From NCBI RefSeq assembly GCF_003026495.1, contig NZ_PYMA01000003.1:1-64000 (forward strand): a DNA stretch of 64,000 nucleotides, given 5' to 3'. The notes under the pieces are model-generated. The model worked only from the letters and a program-made list of their open reading frames with translations, did not search any database and had not been told where the DNA came from. Shown here piece by piece: positions 49,888 to 59,052 of this stretch. Both the position numbers and the translations under genes were made by a program. The first letter of the stretch is position 1; every line of letters starts with the position of its first letter. The stretch is from Photobacterium sanctipauli. GTDB lineage: Bacteria > Pseudomonadota > Gammaproteobacteria > Enterobacterales > Vibrionaceae.

Positions 49888-50604
49888 ATGTCTTCTAGCT
49901 TTACCGCTATAGCGGGTTCGAAACGCAGCCTTCATGTTCAAGTTGCCCGTGAAATTGCTCGTCGCATTCTTTCAGGCCAACTAGAGCAAGGGCAAGTGAT
50001 CCCTGGTGAAATGACGCTTTGTGAACAATTTGGTATTAGCCGTACTGCCCTACGTGAAGCGGTGAAACTACTGACGTCCAAAGGCTTGCTTGAATCAAAG
50101 CCAAAAATTGGTACTAAGGTTGTTGACCGCATTAACTGGAACTTCCTTGACCCTCAGCTTCTAGAGTGGATGGACGGTTTGCAAAACTCAGAGGTCTTCT
50201 TCCATCAGTTCCTTGGCCTTCGCAAAGCCATTGAACCAGAAGCCTGTGCCCTAGCAGCCCGTAATGCAACAGCTGAACAACGTATTGAGCTATCAGAAAC
50301 TTTCCAGCAAATGTCTGAAATTGCAGATAGCTTTGACCAAAGTCGCTGGGCAGAAGTCGACATGCGCTTCCACCGCCTGATTTTCCTTTCAACAGGCAAT
50401 GACTTCTACCTACCTTTCGGTAATGTACTTGCGACCATTTTCATGAGCTTCATTCACCACTCATCTAAAGATGGCGGTGTATGTATCAATGAGCACCGTG
50501 CAATTTATGACGCCATCATGGCGGGTAATGCCGATAAAGCACGCCTTGCTTCGCAGCAGCTACTTCAAGAAGAGAAACACCGTTTACCTTCAGAAGTTGC
50601 CTAA
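49888..50604 (+). CDS. FadR-subfamily GntR regulator, likely alginate-locus regulator
   Basis: A 238-residue regulator: N-terminal winged HTH (LSGQLEQGQVIPGEMTLCEQ, FGISRTALREAVKLLTSKGL), then the all-helical FCD ligand domain with the metal-binding Asp-His-type residues (EVDMRFHRLIFLSTGND, FIHHSSKDG, EHRAIYDAIMAGNADKA). The INWNFLDPQLLEWM linker is typical of the sugar-acid-responsive group (DgoR, GntR-type). It sits among the alginate genes. The TTGTA-N-TACAA sites fit its subfamily. It likely represses in the absence of KDG, KDPG or DEH. I find no such site in its own promoter. Confidence 0.88.
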   Translation: MSSSFTAIAGSKRSLHVQVAREIARRILSGQLEQGQVIPGEMTLCEQFGISRTALREAVKLLTSKGLLESKPKIGTKVVDRINWNFLDPQLLEWMDGLQNSEVFFHQFLGLRKAIEPEACALAARNATAEQRIELSETFQQMSEIADSFDQSRWAEVDMRFHRLIFLSTGNDFYLPFGNVLATIFMSFIHHSSKDGGVCINEHRAIYDAIMAGNADKARLASQQLLQEEKHRLPSEVA

Positions 50605-50625
50605 TTGCTATATTGAGCACCGATA

Positions 50626-50660
50626 AAAAAGGCGTTGAAGATAGACTTCAACGCCTTTTT
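50626..50660. terminator. Bidirectional terminator
   Basis: A 15-bp stem (50626-50640 with 50646-50660) bounded by A- and T-tracts, between the convergent GntR and TrmY-like genes. Confidence 0.92.
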
Positions 50661-50700
50661 CATATCCAAACGTGTGTCGCTTATTCGATAGTTGGCAGAC

Positions 50701-51297
50701 TTACTCTGCCATGTCCATCTCGTTGTGGATCAACACTACGCACTGCGAGGCAAACAGCATCTTCGGGCCAAGGCTGATCTTTTCTGCCCCCAACCGCTTC
50801 AAGCTATTAAAGCTCTTTTTCGGCATCGGCATGTGATCCGTTAGCAAGAAGCAGGCATTCTCTGCAAATTCAACATCACGAATAGAGTCGCCCTTCTTAT
50901 CCATCATGTACAGTTGATAGTCTTCAGCCAACTCTTTTACCAAAGCTTCAAAACTAATGGTACGTACATTGATGCCAGGCTCAACATCCAGCGACTGCTC
51001 TTTGCCCATAAACTGGGATTTGTCCAACGCCTTCGTGATCTTATCGAACCAAGCCTGCTCATGGAATCCACCAATCTCAACCAACTCATTCGCGGTAAAT
51101 CGAATCGTACGGGAGTAATCCTTGGTGCTTTCTAGCACGAGGTACACTTCAACATCACTTCGATGAGACTGGGCAACAAAAATGGCATTCATTAATGTAT
51201 GAGCCAAGATTTCAGTGTGAGCACTCTGGCCAACAGCAGCCATAAAAGGCTCACTTTCCGTTGGCGCCGATCTTGCTCTCAATACAAATGCACGCAT
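50701..51297 (-). CDS. TrmY-like tRNA (pseudouridine-N1) methyltransferase family protein (UPF0217)
   Basis: A 198-residue SPOUT-type protein beginning MRAFVLRARSAPTES and with ILAHTLMNAIFVAQSHRSDVEVYLVLE, FLLTDHMPMPKKS and SLGPKMLFASQCVVLIHNEMD, which matches the TrmY/UPF0217 family. TrmY in archaea methylates pseudouridine 54 of tRNA; bacterial members are known in Vibrio-type genomes but their target is not clear. It lies inside the alginate region without a metabolic link. Transcribed alone. Upstream 51298-51646 holds an operator-like site of the divergent SDR gene and no gene. Confidence 0.82.
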   Translation of the reverse strand: MRAFVLRARSAPTESEPFMAAVGQSAHTEILAHTLMNAIFVAQSHRSDVEVYLVLESTKDYSRTIRFTANELVEIGGFHEQAWFDKITKALDKSQFMGKEQSLDVEPGINVRTISFEALVKELAEDYQLYMMDKKGDSIRDVEFAENACFLLTDHMPMPKKSFNSLKRLGAEKISLGPKMLFASQCVVLIHNEMDMAE

Positions 51298-51568
51298 AGT
51301 TAAAATTCCAATATATCATCTGGGTAGAATCGAAAATTGGCGTGATTATCCCAGTTTTATTCCTAGATGTAACGAGAATTCCACTGTTCGCCTTATGCGT
51401 ATATTTACTTTGCTCAAATCCACAGCAACCTTACAAACACCTTTGGTTATTTGCCAGCTTACTGACAATAATTGCTTAGCGAATATTTCCCCTCTTATTT
51501 ATAGACAGCTTGAATAACATGCGATATTAAAATTGGATGTATCTCAATGCATAGAAAATCTTACATTT

Positions 51569-51579
51569 TAGTATTACAA
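51569..51579. promoter_or_regulatory. Operator-like site 3 before the SDR gene
   Basis: TAGTATTACAA differs at one of eleven bases from TTGTA-N-TACAA, 67 bases before the reductase ATG. Confidence 0.5.
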
Positions 51580-51646
51580 ATTATACCCTTCCCGCATTAT
51601 TATACCCACCCTGTTTTATATGCTAAATGATTAAATAAGGTGAAGC

Positions 51647-52426
51647 ATGCTTAGCTCAATTAAAGGTCAAACAGTGATTGTTACCGGCGGGAGTAAGGGG
51701 ATCGGTAAAGGGATAGCCCGCGTCTTCGCACGCCAAGGTGCCAATGTCGTCATCGTTGCCCGTGGTGAACAGGCTGCTCAACAAACCGTAAGTGAATTGC
51801 GTGAGCAAGGGGCACAGGCCGAGTATTACCTTGCAGATGTTAGTGACTGGGGTGAAATGCAAAAAATGGCCGAATACGTTCGCGAGCAGTATGGGCGTAT
51901 TGATATTCTTTGCGCTAATGCGGGTATTTTCCCTCAGGCAAACCTTGCCGACATGGATCCTGAAAACTGGGACATGGTCATGGATACTAACCTCAAGAGC
52001 CTTTTCTTAGGTGTTAAGGCCGTTACCCCTTACATGAAAGAACAAGGTAAAGGGCGAATCGTTGTTACCTCTTCCATTACCGGCCCGATTACCGGCTTCC
52101 CAGGTTGGTCGCACTATGGTGCATCGAAAGCTGGACAACTCGGCTTCGTAAAAACGGCAGCCATTGAGCTGGCGCGTTCTGGGATTACTATCAATGCCGT
52201 AATGCCTGGCAATATCTATACCGAAGGCTTGCAAGATCTCGGACAAGACTACCTTGATACCATGGCAGCCTCTATCCCGCTCAACCGTTTAGGTGATGTC
52301 GAAGACATTGGCAATACAGCCTTATTCTTCGCTTCAGACGAAGCTGGCTACATTACAGGGCAAACGATCGTCGTTGACGGCGGGCAGATCCTGCCAGAAT
52401 CACTCGAAGCCTTAGAAGGCATTTAA
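51647..52426 (+). CDS. SDR-family oxidoreductase, likely DEH reductase
   Basis: A 259-residue classical short-chain dehydrogenase: cofactor motif VTGGSKGIGKG (residues 12-22), NAG in CANAGIFP, catalytic Ser in VTSSITG, YGASK with catalytic Tyr/Lys (about 157-161), and ITGQTIVVDGG near the C-terminus. By position in the alginate locus it most probably reduces 4-deoxy-L-erythro-5-hexoseulose uronate (DEH) to KDG with NAD(P)H, as the SDR-type DEH reductases of other alginate users do. Alternatively it could be KduD-like. AAGGTGAAGC precedes the ATG. Confidence 0.75.
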   Translation: MLSSIKGQTVIVTGGSKGIGKGIARVFARQGANVVIVARGEQAAQQTVSELREQGAQAEYYLADVSDWGEMQKMAEYVREQYGRIDILCANAGIFPQANLADMDPENWDMVMDTNLKSLFLGVKAVTPYMKEQGKGRIVVTSSITGPITGFPGWSHYGASKAGQLGFVKTAAIELARSGITINAVMPGNIYTEGLQDLGQDYLDTMAASIPLNRLGDVEDIGNTALFFASDEAGYITGQTIVVDGGQILPESLEALEGI

Positions 52427-52497
52427 TAGCAAAACCTTTGATACTACGCTATCTGGTACGACGCTATACAAGCACTTGTTTTGGTGTATAAAAAGAA

Positions 52498-52528
52498 AAA
52501 AGGATCTGACAAAGTCAGATCCTTTTAA
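52498..52528 (+). terminator. Terminator of the SDR gene
   Basis: A 13-bp stem (52498-52510 with 52514-52526) followed by TTTT. Confidence 0.88.
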
Positions 52529-52590
52529 TGTTCAGTAACTTCAAGTTTACTGACATTCACACAGACAAGTTAATTATACTGCCCCATTGC

Positions 52591-52601
52591 TTGTATTACA
52601 A
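52591..52601. promoter_or_regulatory. Operator-like site 4 (perfect), between convergent genes
   Basis: TTGTATTACAA is an exact match, identical to site 58986, but lies after the ends of both flanking genes (SDR stop 52426, symporter stop 52634). Confidence 0.55.
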
Positions 52602-52619
52602 TAAGATAATTATCTTATT
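52600..52619. repeat. Perfect 20-bp AT-rich palindrome
   Basis: AATAAGATAATTATCTTATT is its own reverse complement, overlapping the end of site 4 and lying 15 bases from the symporter stop. It could form a reverse-strand hairpin at the gene's 3' end, or a protein site. Confidence 0.6.
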
Positions 52620-52633
52620 TAGCTAATTCATTG

Positions 52634-54376
52634 CTAAGCTGCTGTTAGCTTCGGGCGATGTTTTAAGCCAACCCCTGATGCAACGATCAAGGCACCAATA
52701 AATACAAACGCCCCGCGATCAACCATGTCATTTGGCAATATCGCCAGCGCCATCACGGCTACACCTAGCCCCTTAGATAGCCAGCCAAGATATGTACCTT
52801 GGCGGTAATCCACATCGGCTTGCTCATCACGCGAAATAGGACTCTGCATGTTCAAACGCATCTGGTTCACTTCCTGCAGTCGTGATTCAGTTTGCTGTTC
52901 TTCTTTATAGAAGAAACGGGTCAGCACAAAGAAGCCACCAGTTACAATCACCTGCGCTAACACCGCGACGACCACTGTCAGATCCACCGCTTCACGGGCG
53001 GTAAAACTATCGGCATTAAACAAAGGCAGCAACCAATTCGGGTTAAAAGCAAACTGCATGAAGCAAGATACGCCCAAGCCGACAACTAATGTTGCCCAAC
53101 CAGACCAATCAGGTGTTCGCGTTACTACTACGGCCAATAATGCAGGAATAGCCAATGGTATTTGCAGCAAGGCACCAAACAACATCATCAAGTCGAAGAA
53201 GCTGTATTCCTGCATAGAGGCAAACAGCAGCGCAGCCAGCACCGCCAGTACACCGTTGAAGACAGTACTTACCTTACCCACCCACATTTGCTGCTGGTCA
53301 GTCGCCTGAGGGTTGATCACCGACTGGTAGACATTGCGCACAAATATGCCGGCGTTGCGATTTAGCGCCGTTGTCATAGGTGCAATTGTCGCCGCTATCA
53401 TCGCTGCTAACACTAACCCCAACACGCCAGCAGGCATGGAATGATCAATGAAGTAGAGATAAGCCGCACTATTGGCATCGCTACCCAAGTTTGGATAAAT
53501 AACGGATAAATCAACGCCCGTGGTTGCCGTTACCCAAGGCGGAATGAACCACATCACAGGCCCGACAATGAACAGTAATCCTGTGACAAATGCCGCTTTA
53601 CGTGCCTCTTTCTCATTTACCGTCACCAAAAAGCGGTAACAACTCATGGCATTGTTAGTGCTAATAGATTGCTTGGTCATAACAATGACGACCCACAATA
53701 CGAATATTTGCCAATAGCTAATATCGTTACCCATGATGCTTTCTGCCGGGAAATCGCTTGCTAACTGAGCAGGGCCACCCGCCGACACCAGTGCATAAGC
53801 ACCAACTATCAAGGTTATCGACATCAATAAGATAAGCTGTACCACATTGGTTGCCGAGACAGTCCAAGAGCCGCCACTTACCGCAATAAGGGTCACTATC
53901 ACCCCTACCCCAATGATGGTCACCTTTAAATCGATGCCAAATACGGCAGCAACAAACAACGCCAAGCCGTTAAGCCAAATTGCCGCCGACAGCGTGGTAA
54001 GCGGAAATTGAAGCCAAGTAAATATTTGCTCGCAAGCCTTACCAAAACGCAAGCGGATCACCTGCATCGCAGTATCAACACGAAGCTTGCGATAACGAGC
54101 GGCAAAGAACCATGCCGCAATAAAAAAACCGAGCGCATTACCCCAGAACAAGAAAAGTACCGGCAGCCCATCCTCAAACGCCTTGGCTGCCGCGCCCGTA
54201 AACGTCCATGCTGAAAACTGTGTCATGAATGCGGTTGCCCCCGCCATCCACCACATCATGGCACCACCACCACGAATAAAACCCGATGAGCTACGGGAAA
54301 AACGCTTGAAGATCAGCGCTGCTATCAAAATAAAAACGAAATAACCGGAAACTACTAATAAATCTATAGCTTGCAT
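52634..54376 (-). CDS. Na+/solute symporter (SSS), importer 2
   Basis: A 580-residue paralogue of the symporters at 46575 and 59053 (SRSSSGFIRGGGAMMWWMAGATAFMTQFSAWTFTGAA shared motif region; MTTALNRNAGIFVRN near residue 345). The differences are larger here than between the other two, so its substrate (monomer versus di- or trimer) may differ. It lies 75 bases after the PL17 gene with a terminator in between; a strong GGGAGGAG Shine-Dalgarno precedes the ATG. No promoter is seen in the gap, so some transcription through the terminator is expected. Confidence 0.86.
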   Translation of the reverse strand: MQAIDLLVVSGYFVFILIAALIFKRFSRSSSGFIRGGGAMMWWMAGATAFMTQFSAWTFTGAAAKAFEDGLPVLFLFWGNALGFFIAAWFFAARYRKLRVDTAMQVIRLRFGKACEQIFTWLQFPLTTLSAAIWLNGLALFVAAVFGIDLKVTIIGVGVIVTLIAVSGGSWTVSATNVVQLILLMSITLIVGAYALVSAGGPAQLASDFPAESIMGNDISYWQIFVLWVVIVMTKQSISTNNAMSCYRFLVTVNEKEARKAAFVTGLLFIVGPVMWFIPPWVTATTGVDLSVIYPNLGSDANSAAYLYFIDHSMPAGVLGLVLAAMIAATIAPMTTALNRNAGIFVRNVYQSVINPQATDQQQMWVGKVSTVFNGVLAVLAALLFASMQEYSFFDLMMLFGALLQIPLAIPALLAVVVTRTPDWSGWATLVVGLGVSCFMQFAFNPNWLLPLFNADSFTAREAVDLTVVVAVLAQVIVTGGFFVLTRFFYKEEQQTESRLQEVNQMRLNMQSPISRDEQADVDYRQGTYLGWLSKGLGVAVMALAILPNDMVDRGAFVFIGALIVASGVGLKHRPKLTAA

Positions 54377-54412
54377 AACACTCCTCCCACTTTCACATGG
54401 GCTCTAAATGTA

Positions 54413-54438
54413 AAAAAGCCGGGATACCCCGGCTTTTT
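54413..54438 (-). terminator. Terminator between PL17 and symporter 2
   Basis: An 11-bp stem (54413-54423 with 54428-54438) and six T on the reverse strand, only 36 bases before the next ATG, so it probably attenuates rather than blocks. Confidence 0.82.
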
Positions 54439-54451
54439 AATCAAAAGGTAA

Positions 54452-56602
54452 TTACAGTTGGGCGTATGGACCTTCCCAGCTATAAGCCTCTCCATTGAAG
54501 GTCACGCTATGCGCTTCGTCTTGCTTTCCAGCTGTTTGGTTTGATACAGCGAAAGTCAGGGCTTGGCCATCAATCAGGTGAAGGCGAACAACCGATGCCA
54601 CAGCATCCATACCCAGCGCTTCAACAGAAGCCACTTTACCGCGAGCATCAACAGAGGCTTCAATTGATTCATTAAAGTAGCCATGCGTTTCTAGCACATT
54701 AGCGAACAGGTGCGATTTACCCTTCTGGCGCAGTACGAATGCTGGCTCAGAGCGTAGGTTGAAATCTGGATCGTTTGCACCAGTACGAGCAAAGATCACC
54801 TCACCGCCATTGGTCGCACTGCTAACCAAGCTGTAGTACGCGTTGCCGTGTAACCAACTCACCAGAGAGCCATTTTGGACCTTGCCTTGAGCCAGCTGCC
54901 ACAAGTGCTGGTAACCGTTATCTGGCCCCATCGCTTTTAGGCTCGTGTTTGCATCATAGTCAAAGTCAGTGCGGATGATTTGGCCCTTGTGGTGGACAGG
55001 GAAGTCATACTCGTGCTCATCTTCGGTGATCAGGCGGTATAAATCGATAACCAATGGGTTTTCGATACCATCAACCTTCGCTACCAACACACTGCGCTGC
55101 ATATCAACACCTTGGTAGTATTCACGCACGATGCCGCTCATACCTTGGAATTCAGCGTTATCTGTCTTGAAAAAGTGCAGCTCACCATAACGAGATTCTG
55201 CCAGTGCCGTATTGAACTCATTCTGAGTCTTGCGATCAACCACAACAGTATTGTGGGCGATAGTTTGCTTACAGTAGCTCTTGTTCTCAGGGATGTAACG
55301 ACCACCGAACTTAGGCTCAATGTTCACCCAGCGACCAAAGCCGTAATCGTGAAGTGCTTCCTGACCCTTGTTGAACACGCTTAGGTGCAAACCGTCATAG
55401 TGGCCATGATCCAGTGCCGAGTGATACTGGTGATCACTACCGTGCTGACCAAACCATAGTAGCGCCATGGTGTCTTCGTTGTTGGTATCACGGTGGCGCA
55501 AGATAGTCAGGCCACCCTTGTCGCCATTAGGACCATCAGTCACAAACAAGCTACCCCAGTTAAATGCCGGGATTGATGCTTCTTTCGCAACGGCATCAGA
55601 CAGCTTCTTGCCTGAAATGTGTACCCAAACATCTTGTTGATGGGCAGCCATTGCCAATAGATTGGCATCTTCATCGTAGCGGCCAAAACATGCGCTGGTG
55701 CCAATCAAAACACCCTCATCGTTGATGTCCATCGTTTTAGATGAGTCATTTAGCGCTGGCAACGTACCATCCGGGAAGGCTGTCGACATCACGGCATAAG
55801 TAGTGGTTTTAATCACGCTGTCTTTGTGCGCAAAGATTCCCACTTCTGGCTGGCGACGCTCGATAGCCTCTGCAAACAGATGAATTGGGCGCAACGAGAA
55901 ACGGTGGTAATAAGGGCCTTCCATGTAGTAGCCGTCTGGCGAGAATAGCTGAGAAAGTTGGGCCAGGAAGCCACCGCTTACGCTATCGCCTTTAAGGCCG
56001 TAAAGTGCCTTATCCACCAACGCTTGATTTTGGATCGCGTAGCCACAAATACCCACGCCCGCTACAGCCCATAGGCCGTGGTTGTGAATAATATCGAAAT
56101 CGTGGGCGTAGGTATCAACGAACATATCAGCCATGATCTGGAATAGATCGTTTTCGATCAGCTTACGCTCTTCGTCATTTAGCGTGTGGTGAATACAGCT
56201 GTACGCACAAGAAGCGTATAGCATCCACATGTTCTCATTCAGCGTTTGGTGGAAGATACGACCAGGGTGGTTGCTATCAAGGCTCACATTCAACTCAAGG
56301 CTTGGGTACACTTTCGCGTAAGCCACCAGCAAGTTACGAATGTAATCGCGGTATGCCTGGTTTTCTGTGATCAGGAATAAGCGGCCAGCTATATCCATGT
56401 GAATGTAGTTTTGCTTATGGCGGTTGTGCTCGTAACCGCCACCTTCACCGTGGCCCGGAACCTCAATGCCAACTTCAGCCATGTAAGCTTCTAGCTTCTC
56501 AATATCACGCGCCAGCGCTTTACCCATTAGGGTATCTTTGCCTAGGTCTTCGCGTAGAAGTGCAGCTTCTTCAAAGCTAATTAGTAGTGGCTTATATGTC
56601 AT
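54452..56602 (-). CDS. PL17 oligoalginate (exo) lyase 2
   Basis: A 716-residue heparinase II/III-type lyase. An alpha/alpha toroid with NHGLWAV (catalytic Asn-His about residue 172), GYYMEGPYYHRF (catalytic Tyr region about 226-232) precedes a C-terminal beta-sandwich domain with LDHGHYDGLHLS (His about 398) and AHNTVVVD. PL17 releases monomeric unsaturated uronate from alginate oligomers. No signal peptide is present (starts MTYKPLLISFEEAA), so it should act in the cytoplasm. Its ATG overlaps the stop of the first PL17 gene. Confidence 0.92.
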   Translation of the reverse strand: MTYKPLLISFEEAALLREDLGKDTLMGKALARDIEKLEAYMAEVGIEVPGHGEGGGYEHNRHKQNYIHMDIAGRLFLITENQAYRDYIRNLLVAYAKVYPSLELNVSLDSNHPGRIFHQTLNENMWMLYASCAYSCIHHTLNDEERKLIENDLFQIMADMFVDTYAHDFDIIHNHGLWAVAGVGICGYAIQNQALVDKALYGLKGDSVSGGFLAQLSQLFSPDGYYMEGPYYHRFSLRPIHLFAEAIERRQPEVGIFAHKDSVIKTTTYAVMSTAFPDGTLPALNDSSKTMDINDEGVLIGTSACFGRYDEDANLLAMAAHQQDVWVHISGKKLSDAVAKEASIPAFNWGSLFVTDGPNGDKGGLTILRHRDTNNEDTMALLWFGQHGSDHQYHSALDHGHYDGLHLSVFNKGQEALHDYGFGRWVNIEPKFGGRYIPENKSYCKQTIAHNTVVVDRKTQNEFNTALAESRYGELHFFKTDNAEFQGMSGIVREYYQGVDMQRSVLVAKVDGIENPLVIDLYRLITEDEHEYDFPVHHKGQIIRTDFDYDANTSLKAMGPDNGYQHLWQLAQGKVQNGSLVSWLHGNAYYSLVSSATNGGEVIFARTGANDPDFNLRSEPAFVLRQKGKSHLFANVLETHGYFNESIEASVDARGKVASVEALGMDAVASVVRLHLIDGQALTFAVSNQTAGKQDEAHSVTFNGEAYSWEGPYAQL

Positions 56603-58743
56603 TATTTCGTCTCCTGCTTAACAGCAAGGCATCCTTTCCAGCTATATGTTGTGTCATTAATTTCAATTTGGTGTTCAGTGGTTTCTGTCACGTTCGGCTG
56701 GTTGCTAACCATCACTGTTAGACAAGCATTGTCGCCGGTAACTCGAACAACTGAACCAATTTCGTTGTGGCCTAGCACTTCAATACAGTGCAATTTACCG
56801 CGGGCATCCACTGAGGCTTCTACCGCCTCATTAAAGTAACCATGGGTTTCAAGTGCTGAGGCAAATAGCATGTCTTTGCCGGTCGTGCGCATAATGAAGC
56901 TGGTTTCGTGGCGTAGATTGAACTGAGGATCATTGGCCCCAGTCTGAGTGAAAATCACTTCGCTATCAGCCGCGGCACAAGCGCCATGCCAAGTGTAATA
57001 ACTGTTACCTTGCACCCAACTCACCAATGCCGACCCTTTTACTTCGCCACGGGCTAAATTCCATAAATACTGATAACCAAAATTACCACCCAGCGGGTGT
57101 AGCTCGGTGTTGGTTTTGTAATCAAAGTTAGTACGGATGATCTGGCCTTGATACTGGTGTGAATAATCATACTGGTGAGCACCTTCACTGGTCAGGCGAT
57201 ACAGATCGATCAACACAGGGTTTTCCAGCAAATCCGTTTTCAGCATCATTACCGTGCGCTGCATACCGGTATCGGGGTAATGCTGGTTTGCGAATGCGCT
57301 CATGGCTTGCAACTCTGTACCTTCACCAATAAAGAAGTGCGGTGTGCCATGAACGATGTCAGCACGCTCTATATCAAAGTTGTTCTGGCATTGTTCATCA
57401 ACCGTCACTGCGTTGTGGCTGATTGTCTGGCGTGCATATGACTTGTTCTCGTCAAGGTAGCGGCCGCCAAACTTCGGCTCAATATTTACCCAACGCGCAA
57501 AGCCATATTCACGCAGCACTTCCTGGCCGCGGTTAAAGAACGAGATCCCCAAAGTATCGAAATGGCCATGATCCATACCGTGTTGGCCATAGTTCATCGC
57601 CAACTGGTAAATATCTTTGTCTTTACCTTGCATACGCAAGAAGCCCTGCGCGCCACGATCGCCCTTCTCGCCTTCATTTAGCTCAACGCTGGGCCAGAAT
57701 GGCGGTTCGACGTTGTCTTCTGCTTGGTGGGCTCGAGATAGTGCCAGGCCACATGCGTTCAGCCAAACTTGCTGCTGGATATCTGCCATACCTACCAGGT
57801 TTTTATCAAAACCATAGCGCTTGAAGTACATACTCACGGCAACAACAGCGCCCATGTCGGTAATACCCATGGTATGAGATGCATCGTTCAATGCAGGAAA
57901 TTCGCCATTCGGGTACGCCGTTGCCAGCAGTGCTTGCGTGGTTTGCTTAATCACCTGCCCTTTGTAGTTATAGATATCCACTTCAGGCATGTGTCGATGG
58001 ATCACTTCCGCAAATACAGCCAAAGGACGGATAGCGAAGCGATGATAATAAGGGCCTTCCATATAGTAGCCGGAAGGGGCAAACAACTGCGAAATTTGAG
58101 CCAGGAAACCACCGGTTTCGCCGTCACCGTTCAAGCCATATACGGACATTTCAAGGTACTTGCGCTCGCCAATAACGATACCGCAAATACCTACTGCAGC
58201 TACTGCCCAAATGCCGTGGTTATGAATACGGTCGAAATCATGACCATATTTAACAGTAAACATTTCGAGCATCGGCTTAAATAGATTATCAACGATATGA
58301 GCACGTTCTTGCTCTGATAGCCACGCACTAATGCAGGAATATCCTAAACTTGCATACATGAGCCACATATGCTCGTTCAAAATTTGGTGGAAGAGACGAC
58401 CCGGAGGATTCGTGTTGCGCTGGATATGAAAACCAAACTTCAAGTATTTGTCTGCATACTCACTCAGTAATGCAGCAGTAAATTTCGCGTATTTTTCATC
58501 TTCAGTGATCAGGAACAAACGACCAGCCAAGTTAATGTATTGGTAGTTTTGCTTGTGCTTGTTGTGTTCGTAGCCACCAGCTTCACCGTGGCCAGGCACA
58601 TCGATCGGCATTGCCATATAAGTATTCAATTCGGCTTTAAGCTTCTCGATAGTTTGCCCCATTAATGAATCAGTGCCGATTTCCTTTTTTAAATCAGCGA
58701 CTTCCTCTTGGGTAAATAACACAGGCTGTGTTGTTGTGTTCAT
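56602..58743 (-). CDS. PL17 oligoalginate (exo) lyase 1
   Basis: A 713-residue paralogue of the next gene with the same landmarks: HNHGIWAV, GYYMEGPYYHRF, MDHGHFDTLGIS, SHNAVTVDE. No signal peptide. It is first in the two-gene operon and ends in a TAATG overlap with its partner. The two differ enough across the middle (residues 300-370) to suggest separate preference for M- or G-rich oligomers. Upstream 58744-59052 is non-coding; a weak half of the operator-like motif is near 58790. Confidence 0.92.
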   Translation of the reverse strand: MNTTTQPVLFTQEEVADLKKEIGTDSLMGQTIEKLKAELNTYMAMPIDVPGHGEAGGYEHNKHKQNYQYINLAGRLFLITEDEKYAKFTAALLSEYADKYLKFGFHIQRNTNPPGRLFHQILNEHMWLMYASLGYSCISAWLSEQERAHIVDNLFKPMLEMFTVKYGHDFDRIHNHGIWAVAAVGICGIVIGERKYLEMSVYGLNGDGETGGFLAQISQLFAPSGYYMEGPYYHRFAIRPLAVFAEVIHRHMPEVDIYNYKGQVIKQTTQALLATAYPNGEFPALNDASHTMGITDMGAVVAVSMYFKRYGFDKNLVGMADIQQQVWLNACGLALSRAHQAEDNVEPPFWPSVELNEGEKGDRGAQGFLRMQGKDKDIYQLAMNYGQHGMDHGHFDTLGISFFNRGQEVLREYGFARWVNIEPKFGGRYLDENKSYARQTISHNAVTVDEQCQNNFDIERADIVHGTPHFFIGEGTELQAMSAFANQHYPDTGMQRTVMMLKTDLLENPVLIDLYRLTSEGAHQYDYSHQYQGQIIRTNFDYKTNTELHPLGGNFGYQYLWNLARGEVKGSALVSWVQGNSYYTWHGACAAADSEVIFTQTGANDPQFNLRHETSFIMRTTGKDMLFASALETHGYFNEAVEASVDARGKLHCIEVLGHNEIGSVVRVTGDNACLTVMVSNQPNVTETTEHQIEINDTTYSWKGCLAVKQETK

Positions 58744-58985
58744 ATTGACCTCAATTGAGAGATATTACTGCACTTAAGCGATAGACATAAAATAATACAA
58801 ATAGGCAAATAATTCACGCTCGTTTTGATAAAAGTCGACCTGAATCACAAATCACCACCTGTGGTTGATTTACAGACAAAAACACACCAAACCCATTAAA
58901 TACAACAATTTACACTCAACAAAGAAAATGCACCACTACCCAACGAAGAAAAATAAACATGATAGCCGTCACGAAAATAGCACCC

Positions 58986-58996
58986 TTGTATTACAA
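58986..58996. promoter_or_regulatory. Operator-like site 5 before the symporter 3 operon
   Basis: TTGTATTACAA is an exact palindrome match, 57 bases before the ATG at 59053, overlapping a likely -10. Confidence 0.65.
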
Positions 58997-59052
58997 TATA
59001 ACTTTTCAAAACCTACACTAAGCGCAGTTCGATAAACTTAAGGCTGAAAAAA

